A stretch of 64,000 nt of DNA, taken from contig VRZD01000007.1 in NCBI GenBank assembly GCA_016743235.1, positions 156,282 to 220,281 of the forward strand, in the 5' to 3' direction. Each line of letters opens with the position of its first letter. The first letter of the stretch is position 1. A program made the translations under genes and the position numbers. Under the pieces are notes generated by a model that did not search any database, was not told where the DNA came from, and was given only the letters and a program-made list of their open reading frames with translations. Source of the DNA: Pantanalinema sp. GBBB05. GTDB lineage: Bacteria; Cyanobacteriota; Cyanobacteriia; Leptolyngbyales; Leptolyngbyaceae. This document shows positions 57,341-64,000 of this stretch, piece by piece.

Positions 57341-59464
57341 GTGCCACGTACTGTCCCGCTCGAATTAGTTAGAAATATCGGGATTGCCGCTCATATTGAT
57401 GCTGGCAAGACAACAACAACAGAGCGGATTCTGTTTTATTCTGGCGTGGTTCACAAAATTGGTGAAGTCCACGAAGGAACTGCTACTACAGACTGGATGG
57501 AGCAGGAGCGGGAGCGGGGCATTACCATTACCGCTGCCGCAATTAGTACCGGTTGGACTCGCCGGGATCCGTCAAATCCAACCAAGCCATTAGCCGGAGA
57601 GCCAGAGTACAAGATTAATATCATTGATACTCCAGGACACGTAGACTTCACGATCGAAGTCGAACGGTCTATGCGGGTGTTAGATGGTGTGATTGCTGTC
57701 TTCTGCTCGGTGGGTGGAGTTCAGCCTCAGTCTGAAACGGTATGGCGGCAAGCTGATCGCTATAACGTTCCTCGGATCGTCTTCGTTAACAAGATGGATC
57801 GGACAGGGGCAAACTTCTACAAGGTTTATGGACAAATCCGCGATCGCCTACGGGCAAACGCCGTGCCAATTCAGTTGCCGATTGGTAGCGAAGATCAGCT
57901 TCGAGGCATTGTCGATCTAGTTCGCATGAAGGCTTACCTTTATAAGAACGACATCGGTACCGATATTCAAGAAGCTGACATTCCTGAAGATGTGCAGGAG
58001 CAAGCGGAAGAGTTTCGCCTCAAGCTGGTAGAGTCGGTGGCTGAAACAGACGATGCCTTAATGGAGAAATACCTGGAAGGTGAAGAGCTTACTGAGGCTG
58101 AAATCAAGGCGGCGTTACGGAAGGGAACGATTGATGGCTCGATCGTGCCGATGCTCTGCGGTTCTGCCTTCAAAAACAAGGGTGTTCAGTTAGTTCTGGA
58201 TGCAGTTATCGATTACCTGCCCTCCCCCCTAGAGGTTCCGGCTATTCAAGGAACTCTGCCGGATGGTAGCTCCACTGAACGTCAAGCAGATGATGAAGCA
58301 CCACTTTCAGCACTGGCATTTAAGGTAATGTCAGACAAGTTTGTAGGTCGCCTTACATTTGTACGCGTTTACTCCGGGGTACTGAAGAAAGGTACCTACG
58401 TCCTCAACTCAACCAAAAATAAGAAAGAGCGGGTTTCCCGTCTGATTGTGTTGAAGGCGGACGATCGGATTGATGTAGAAGAGTTGCGAGCGGGTGACTT
58501 GGGGGCAATTCCTGGTCTGTCTAACACTCTGACAGGGGATACCCTCTGTGCTGAAGATTCGCCGGTGATTCTGGAATCGCTGTTTATCCCAGAACCGGTG
58601 ATTTCGGTGGCGGTTGAACCAAAGACAAAGCAAGATATGGAGAAACTCTCCAAAGCCTTGCAAGCACTATCCGAAGAGGATCCAACCTTCCGAGTGAGTG
58701 TCGATTCTGAAACGAATCAAACTGTGATTGCTGGGATGGGTGAATTGCACCTGGAAATCTTGGTCGATCGCATGTTGCGAGAGTTTAAAGTTGAAGCAAA
58801 TGTCGGCGCTCCTCAGGTGGCTTACCGTGAAACTGTGCGTAAATCAGTTCGCACCGAAGGTAAGTTTGTCCGCCAGAGTGGTGGTAAGGGTCAGTACGGT
58901 CACGTCGTAATTGAACTAGAACCGGGTGAGCCTGGTAGTGGATTCGAGTTTGTCTCTAAAATTGTCGGTGGTTCTATTCCTAAGGAGTATATCTCTCCGG
59001 CTGAACAAGGGATGAAAGAAGCCTGCGAGTCTGGCATTCTGGCTGGCTATCCAGTGATTGATATCAAAGCTACATTGGTCGATGGCTCCTACCACGATGT
59101 AGACTCTTCGGAAATGGCGTTTAAGATCGCTGGATCAATGGCGATTAAAAACGCTGTGATGAAAGCATCTCCTGTCCTACTCGAGCCGATGATGAAAGTT
59201 GAAGTTGAGGTTCCAGATGATTTCATCGGGAACGTCATTGGTGACTTGAATGCTCGTCGAGGTCAGATTGAGGGACAGGATAATGAGGCTGGAATTGCCA
59301 AAGTAACTGCAAAGGTTCCATTGGCAAAGATGTTTGGATATGCTACAGATATCCGAACCAAAACCCAGGGTCGGGGGATCTTCTCGATGGAGTTTAGCAA
59401 CTACGACGAGGTGCCCCGTAGCGAGGCCGAAGCAATCATCGCTAAAAGTAAAGGGAACGCATAA
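57341..59464 (+). CDS. fusA: Elongation factor G
   Basis: A 707-residue translational GTPase that drives ribosomal translocation. G1 is [10 protein letters not shown]3 DTPGHVDF and G4 NKMD; domains II-V follow in normal order. The start is GTG 57341 (MPRTVPLEL) with a strong AAGGAGGT at 57329-57336. Length is close to E. coli EF-G (704). Confidence 0.98.
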   Translation: MPRTVPLELVRNIGIAAHIDAGKTTTTERILFYSGVVHKIGEVHEGTATTDWMEQERERGITITAAAISTGWTRRDPSNPTKPLAGEPEYKINIIDTPGHVDFTIEVERSMRVLDGVIAVFCSVGGVQPQSETVWRQADRYNVPRIVFVNKMDRTGANFYKVYGQIRDRLRANAVPIQLPIGSEDQLRGIVDLVRMKAYLYKNDIGTDIQEADIPEDVQEQAEEFRLKLVESVAETDDALMEKYLEGEELTEAEIKAALRKGTIDGSIVPMLCGSAFKNKGVQLVLDAVIDYLPSPLEVPAIQGTLPDGSSTERQADDEAPLSALAFKVMSDKFVGRLTFVRVYSGVLKKGTYVLNSTKNKKERVSRLIVLKADDRIDVEELRAGDLGAIPGLSNTLTGDTLCAEDSPVILESLFIPEPVISVAVEPKTKQDMEKLSKALQALSEEDPTFRVSVDSETNQTVIAGMGELHLEILVDRMLREFKVEANVGAPQVAYRETVRKSVRTEGKFVRQSGGKGQYGHVVIELEPGEPGSGFEFVSKIVGGSIPKEYISPAEQGMKEACESGILAGYPVIDIKATLVDGSYHDVDSSEMAFKIAGSMAIKNAVMKASPVLLEPMMKVEVEVPDDFIGNVIGDLNARRGQIEGQDNEAGIAKVTAKVPLAKMFGYATDIRTKTQGRGIFSMEFSNYDEVPRSEAEAIIAKSKGNA

Positions 59465-59487
59465 TCAGGAAAAGGAACGCATAACTC

Positions 59488-60717
59488 ATGGCACGTGCAA
59501 AGTTTGAACGGACTAAACCCCACGTCAACATTGGTACCATCGGTCACGTTGACCATGGTAAAACGACACTCACGGCTGCCATTACAATGACCCTGGCTGC
59601 CCTGGGTCAGGCTGCTGCTAAAAAGTATGATGAAATTGATGCTGCACCTGAAGAAAAGGCTCGTGGTATCACGATCAACACCGCTCACGTGGAATACGAA
59701 ACCGCTGAGCGCCACTATGCCCACGTGGATTGTCCTGGACACGCTGACTATGTGAAGAACATGATCACGGGTGCAGCGCAAATGGACGGTGCCATCCTGG
59801 TGGTATCAGCCGCAGATGGTCCAATGCCTCAAACTCGGGAACATATTCTGCTGGCTAGACAGGTGGGTGTTCCTAGACTTGTTGTCTTCCTGAACAAGAA
59901 GGATATGGTAGACGACGAAGAACTGCTAGAACTGGTGGAACTGGAAGTTCGTGAACTGCTCAGTTCCTACGAGTTCCCTGGTGATGACATCCCGATCGTG
60001 GCTGGCTCCGCTCTCCAAGCCCTGGAAACTATGGTGGGTAATCCCAAGTTAAAACGGGGAGAAAATGAGTGGGTTGATGCAATCTACCAACTTATGGATG
60101 AAGTGGATGCTTACATCCCCACTCCTGAGCGGGAAGTAGACAAGCCATTCTTGATGGCAGTTGAAGACGTGTTCTCGATTACTGGTCGGGGAACCGTGGC
60201 CACGGGTCGGATTGAGCGGGGTTCTGTCAAACTCAACGACAAGATTGAGATTGTGGGAATTCGCCCAACTCGTGAAACGGTTGTGACCGGGATCGAGATG
60301 TTCAAGAAGAGCCTGGAGGAAGGGATGGCTGGCGACAACGCTGGTATCCTGATGCGGGGGATTCAAAAGGCGGATATTGAGCGGGGCATGGTGTTGGCGA
60401 AGCCAGGTTCCATTACCCCTCATACCAAGTTTGAGTCCGAAGTGTACATCCTCAAGAAAGAAGAGGGTGGACGTCACACTCCGTTCTTCCCCGGTTACAA
60501 GCCTCAGTTCTATGTCCGTACTACCGACGTAACGGGTACCATCAGCGATTTCACAGCGGATGATGGTTCTGCGGCTGAGATGGTCATGCCTGGTGACCGG
60601 ATTAAAATGACCGTGGAACTGATTAACCCGATCGCGATCGAGCAAGGAATGCGCTTTGCTATTCGTGAAGGCGGTCGGACAGTTGGTGCAGGCGTCGTTG
60701 CTAAGATCCTGAAGTAG
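59488..60717 (+). CDS. tuf: Elongation factor Tu
   Basis: A 409-residue GTPase that brings aminoacyl-tRNA to the ribosome. G1 is [10 protein letters not shown]3 [12 protein letters not shown] and G4 NKKD. It includes the ~10-residue insertion [13 protein letters not shown] typical of cyanobacterial and plastid EF-Tu. It starts 23 bases after fusA with AAAGGAA upstream. Confidence 0.98.
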   Translation: MARAKFERTKPHVNIGTIGHVDHGKTTLTAAITMTLAALGQAAAKKYDEIDAAPEEKARGITINTAHVEYETAERHYAHVDCPGHADYVKNMITGAAQMDGAILVVSAADGPMPQTREHILLARQVGVPRLVVFLNKKDMVDDEELLELVELEVRELLSSYEFPGDDIPIVAGSALQALETMVGNPKLKRGENEWVDAIYQLMDEVDAYIPTPEREVDKPFLMAVEDVFSITGRGTVATGRIERGSVKLNDKIEIVGIRPTRETVVTGIEMFKKSLEEGMAGDNAGILMRGIQKADIERGMVLAKPGSITPHTKFESEVYILKKEEGGRHTPFFPGYKPQFYVRTTDVTGTISDFTADDGSAAEMVMPGDRIKMTVELINPIAIEQGMRFAIREGGRTVGAGVVAKILK

Positions 60718-60733
60718 TAAACGGGTTCTGCCT

Positions 60734-60762
60734 ATTAACTATCCGCAGCCTGGATAGTTAAT
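60734..60762 (+). terminator. Hairpin 1 after tuf
   Basis: A perfect 11-bp stem (60734-60744 with 60752-60762) and 7-base loop, 17 bases after the tuf stop. With the second hairpin it may terminate or attenuate transcription into rpsJ. Confidence 0.6.
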
Positions 60763-60782
60763 ACTTCCGTGTCCTCAATCTC

Positions 60783-60814
60783 TTTGGCTTGGCTCAATTA
60801 AGAGTCAAGCCAAA
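60783..60814 (+). terminator. Hairpin 2 between tuf and rpsJ
   Basis: A 13-bp stem with one GU pair (60783-60795 with 60802-60814) and the 6-base loop AATTAA. No long T-run follows. It sits about 78 bases upstream of the rpsJ start. Confidence 0.55.
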
Positions 60815-60891
60815 TCTTCTGCGGTAGCGCCTTTAGCTACCTGCAATGTATTGCCTACTTGTTCAGAACCTTGACAATTTGAGTGGTATTT

Positions 60892-61209
60892 ATGGCAACG
60901 ATTCAACAACAAAAGATTCGGATTCGGCTAAAAGCATTTGATCGACGGTTGCTAGATGCTTCCTGCGAAAAGATCGTTGATACCGCAAATCGCACCAATG
61001 CGACGGCGATCGGTCCGATTCCGTTACCAACCAAGCGACGGATTTATTGTGTATTGCGTTCGCCTCACGTGGATAAAGACTCGCGTGAGCATTTTGAAAC
61101 TAGGACGCATCACCGCATTATTGATATTTACCAACCATCCTCTAAAACAATTGATGCCTTAATGAAGTTGGACTTACCAGCAGGTGTGGATATTGAAGTG
61201 AAACTTTAG
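60892..61209 (+). CDS. rpsJ: 30S ribosomal protein S10
   Basis: A 105-residue ribosomal protein (NusE homologue, also involved in antitermination). Typical blocks are [48 protein letters not shown] and the C-terminal [15 protein letters not shown] 60892 is chosen; a GTG three codons earlier is possible. In cyanobacteria S10 is often at the end of the str cluster, as here. Confidence 0.98.
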   Translation: MATIQQQKIRIRLKAFDRRLLDASCEKIVDTANRTNATAIGPIPLPTKRRIYCVLRSPHVDKDSREHFETRTHHRIIDIYQPSSKTIDALMKLDLPAGVDIEVKL

Positions 61210-61381
61210 TGGCATAGAATTGTTGCTTATAGGTCTAGGCGAAATTTAGATCGCAATTCAGGTGATGCCATTTCTAAGCTTGACCGTATAGCTCAGTTCT
61301 GCATTGGTGATTAAGTGGTTTGCCTACTGATCTGCTATGCGGAGCCTAGACGATCTGTGAGGTAGCTAAGCTTACCAGAAC

Positions 61382-61423
61382 AAAAAGCACTTCTTAGAGA
61401 ATTCGCTCTGAGAAGTGCTTTTT
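61382..61423 (+). terminator. Strong intrinsic terminator of the str cluster
   Basis: An 18-bp stem (61382-61399 with 61406-61423; one GU pair) with loop AATTCG, ending in a T5 run. It lies about 170 bases past the rpsJ stop. The A5 run on its left makes it usable in both directions. Confidence 0.88.
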
Positions 61424-61477
61424 AACTGCTAATCCATCGGCGAGATGGGCTAGAGTAGAACAAGAACGGCTGTCTTT

Positions 61478-62137
61478 ATGAATGAACGAATGGCATCCTC
61501 TTCCTCGATCGCAGTCCGAGAACTTCCTTTATTTCCCTTGCCAGAAGTGGTTTTATTTCCAGGGAGACCGCTTCCGCTACATATTTTTGAATTTCGTTAT
61601 CGGATTATGATGAATACGATCCTGGAAACGGATCGGCGATTCGGTGTACTGATGTGGGATCAAGTGCAGGGTAAGCCAGCGGCTGTAGGATGCTGTGCTG
61701 AAATTGTCCGGTTTCAACGCTTGCCGGATGATCGAATGAAAATTCAAACGATCGGGCAGCAGCGGTTTCGAGTGCTAGAGTATGTGCGAGAAAAGCCTTA
61801 TCGGGTGGGATTAGTTGAGTGGATTGAAGATCATCCTACTGATCAGGATCTGCGTCCTTTAGCGGGTAATGTGGCTCAGTTATTGCAAGATGTGGTCCGG
61901 TTATCTGCCAAATTAACTGAGCAAGATATTGAATTGCCCGAAACAATGCCTGATTTACCCTTGGAATTGTCTTACTGGATTGCTAGTAATTTGTATGGGG
62001 TGGCAGATGAAAAGCAATCATTGTTGGAAATGCAAAGTACAGCGGCTCGATTAGAGCGAGAAGCGGAAATTCTGACTTCAACTCGAAACTACTTAGCGGC
62101 TCGCACCGTTTTAAAAGAGACTTTTACTGATCCGTAA
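61478..62137 (+). CDS. LON peptidase substrate-binding domain protein
   Basis: A 219-residue protein formed by the Lon N-terminal substrate-binding domain alone, without AAA or protease parts. Blocks: RELPLFPLPEVVLFPG, LPLHIFEFRYRIM, GQQRFRVLEY. A helical C-terminal extension follows (~140-219). The function of stand-alone versions is not well established; they may act as adaptors. ATG 61478 and ATG 61490 are both possible starts. The gene follows the str terminator. Confidence 0.85.
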   Translation: MNERMASSSSIAVRELPLFPLPEVVLFPGRPLPLHIFEFRYRIMMNTILETDRRFGVLMWDQVQGKPAAVGCCAEIVRFQRLPDDRMKIQTIGQQRFRVLEYVREKPYRVGLVEWIEDHPTDQDLRPLAGNVAQLLQDVVRLSAKLTEQDIELPETMPDLPLELSYWIASNLYGVADEKQSLLEMQSTAARLEREAEILTSTRNYLAARTVLKETFTDP

Positions 62138-62758
62138 AGTGGCTGAATGCTAACTGATCACGATCGTCAAGGTTAATTTGAACATTTAACGTGAATGAAA
62201 ACAGAGTTAATTTGCCCTGCTCTGCAAGAATCTTGTATCTAACTTACCACTAAAGAAAATGTTGTCCTTTCCCCCATTAGGTCTGCTTTTCTAGAGAGTC
62301 GCAAACCGCTCTAGCATAAACTGCGTCAGCTCTTAGGTATAACCTGGGGGCTGGTTAGGCATCAATTCTCTGATTTGATTGATGTTTTCAGAGAAGTGAT
62401 CACTTGGTTGCTTCTTGGATGAAGTGCAAGATTCAGCCGGAAATTGTTGATTCCCTAGAGGTATTCAGGGTTTTTTCTACATCAACTATTTAGCCTATGC
62501 TAGGGATGCGTGAATTTAGGGAGTTACAAAATAGTCGATACGCTCTATTTTTGATGTCAGGTGAGTTTTGAAAGAGCCTCTGCGCTACTACGCTTTAGTG
62601 CGAGAACCACTATTTAGCTTAGGAGCATCATCTGTCATAAAAGTTATTAGGTTGGCAATTAGTTCCGCGCCAAGTTGCCTCTAGCTCACCCTGCTTGGAC
62701 TAGAACTGGGGAACGAACAGATCAGTAAGTCGCTACTGATTAAAGGAGATCTATATTC
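62138..62758. other. Intergenic region before the glycosyltransferase
   Basis: About 620 AT-rich bases. Contents: a 12-bp palindrome AAGTGATCACTT at 62394-62405; a 38-codon open frame at 62568-62684 that reads protein-like (ALVREPLFSLG) but lacks a ribosome binding site; and GCGAGAACCACTATT at 62600-62614, which recurs inside the downstream gene at 62920-62934. No RNA gene recognised. Confidence 0.45.
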
Positions 62759-63841
62759 ATGAAAATTACCTTCGTCAATCCTACGCCTAACTTGTCAGGT
62801 GGAATGCGGGTGACGGCTGTCTATGCCAGTCTGTTACAAAAGCTTGGTCATGATGTTTACTTAGTGGCTATCCCTCCAGCCCAACCGACATTGAAGGAGC
62901 GGGTTAAATCAGTCCTGAAGCGAGAACCACTATTGCCTGGTCAGATGCAGCTGGATCATTTTGAACGACTGGGACTAACCTGCCACATCTTAGAGCGTTG
63001 CCGACCCGTTACTGATGATGATTTGCCGGATGCTGATGTGGTGATTGCTACGTGGTGGGAAACTGCCGAATGGGTCATGAAGTTGTCTCCAGCAAAGGGG
63101 GCAAAAGCTTACTACATCCAACACTATGAAACCTTCGATTACTTGCCGTTGGAGCGGGTAGAAGCAACGTATAAGATGCCACTGTATAAGATCACTGTGG
63201 CAAATTGGATTCGGGATAAGCTCATGCTACAGTTCGGCGATCGCGAGATTGATGTTGTGCCGCCTAGCGTCGATACGGAGCAATTCTTTGCGCCAAAGCG
63301 GGATAAGCAATCTGTGCTAACCATTGGTATGATGTATGGCTCTGCTCACTGGAAAGGTCCTGATATTGCTTTTAAGGCTCTAGAACTAGCGACTCAGCGT
63401 ATTCCCAACTTACGGTTCGTATCTTTTGGATTTGGTCAACCTTTGGAACTCCCTTTTTTATCTGACTTTCTGTACGACCCTTATCCAAAGCAACATCAAC
63501 TGCGAGAGTACTATTCGGCTTGTGATGCCTGGTTGTTTGCTAGTCGCTACGAAGCGGTAGGTTTGCCCATATTAGAAGCGATGGCTTGTCGTACTCCGGT
63601 GATTGGAACCCCAGCCGGGATTGCGCCTGAAATGTTAAGCGATGGCGCGGGGATTTTAGTGAAGCCAGAAGACCCGGAGGATATGGCACGCGCGATCGAG
63701 CAGATCTATCAGTTTTCCAACTCCACTTGGCAAACTATGTCGGATCAAGCGTTTAACAAAGTCTTGAACTACACCTGGGACGATGCTGCTAGTCGGTTTG
63801 AAGCCGCTTTATACCGCGCGATCGATAAAGCAAAATCGTAA
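62759..63841 (+). CDS. GT4 family glycosyltransferase
   Basis: A 360-residue retaining GT-B glycosyltransferase. The N-terminal acceptor domain starts MKITFVNPTPNLSGGMRV; the C-terminal donor domain has the EX7E motif EAVGLPILE within ASRYEAVGLPILEAMACRTPVIGTPAG. AAAGGAG lies 12 bases before the ATG. The acceptor sugar is unknown; such genes usually belong to exopolysaccharide or lipopolysaccharide loci, and the next genes are outside the window. Confidence 0.88.
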   Translation: MKITFVNPTPNLSGGMRVTAVYASLLQKLGHDVYLVAIPPAQPTLKERVKSVLKREPLLPGQMQLDHFERLGLTCHILERCRPVTDDDLPDADVVIATWWETAEWVMKLSPAKGAKAYYIQHYETFDYLPLERVEATYKMPLYKITVANWIRDKLMLQFGDREIDVVPPSVDTEQFFAPKRDKQSVLTIGMMYGSAHWKGPDIAFKALELATQRIPNLRFVSFGFGQPLELPFLSDFLYDPYPKQHQLREYYSACDAWLFASRYEAVGLPILEAMACRTPVIGTPAGIAPEMLSDGAGILVKPEDPEDMARAIEQIYQFSNSTWQTMSDQAFNKVLNYTWDDAASRFEAALYRAIDKAKS

Positions 63842-64000
63842 ACTCGGCTGCATGGGACTTCAAGCTCGATCGAGTGACTCTTGGTCGTGGCAGTGCCGAT
63901 GGTGATGCTGGGATTGCAGGGGTAATCATCATTGGCTGCCCGTTGGGTGTACTATCGTCATGGCTTCAGCCCAAGCGGTTCCAAGCATAGTTCTGTATAC

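Noticed and set aside
63874..63990. 38-codon ORF with a hydrophobic middle at the window's right end
   Set aside because: GTG start without Shine-Dalgarno, overlaps only spacer, and could be chance; too near the window edge to judge.

Overview
The window comes from a cyanobacterium, most likely a filamentous, Leptolyngbya-like one (genus is my inference). The evidence is oxygenic-photosynthesis genes (psbK, petL, ndhL), a tRNA-Leu(UAA) gene split by the classic cyanobacterial group I intron, the cyanobacterial panC-cmk fusion, a GOGAT of the ferredoxin type, and abundant GCGATCGC (HIP1-like) palindromes on both strands. Most of the window is core chromosome. I see no insertion sequence, integrase, prophage or CRISPR array.

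Layout. 1-5.3 kb: 3' part of a sucrose synthase gene, a metallo-beta-lactamase-fold hydrolase, ribF and aroB (convergent), and the tiny petL gene. 5.3-11.1 kb: a tandem pair of B12-binding radical SAM proteins on the minus strand, a divergent multi-pass membrane protein, and an unidentified 456-residue protein. 11.1-14.3 kb: a long non-coding stretch holding tRNA-Leu(UAA) with its intron, then ndhL, a DUF3007 gene and trpA. 14.3-26.6 kb: a five-gene cell-surface cluster read in one direction (DUF11/SdrD-like protein, large outer-membrane barrel, beta-helix/OmpA protein, two paralogous DUF11 proteins). 26.7-35.8 kb: rluE-like pseudouridine synthase, mutS, a PAS-GAF-GAF histidine kinase, era, pfkA and a DUF4126 membrane protein. 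35.9-40.8 kb: psbK, then asd, dapA and rnj, then a small conserved-looking gene. 41.2-47.2 kb: surE with a glycogen-debranching-type glycosidase, two peroxiredoxin-family genes, and panC-cmk. 47.3-55.9 kb: the large Fd-GOGAT gene, a phosphodiester glycosidase, a probable small membrane protein, a cupin and an IscA/SufA-like protein. 56.0-62.1 kb: the str cluster rpsL-rpsG-fusA-tuf-rpsJ followed by a LON-substrate-binding-domain protein. 62.8-63.8 kb: a GT4 glycosyltransferase.

The strongest candidate for an under-described system is the 14.3-26.6 kb surface cluster. Its first four genes touch or overlap at their stops and starts, every product has an export signal, and the domains fit a secreted or outer-membrane assembly: a barrel with an extracytoplasmic Ig-like N-terminus, a peptidoglycan-binding OmpA anchor, and DUF11 adhesin-like subunits. 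Secondary points are the tandem radical SAM paralogues, the in-frame pyrimidine-rich insertion in panC, an unlisted small single-span membrane ORF before the cupin gene, and paired hairpins between tuf and rpsJ. All functional statements rest on reading motifs by eye; no database search was run.
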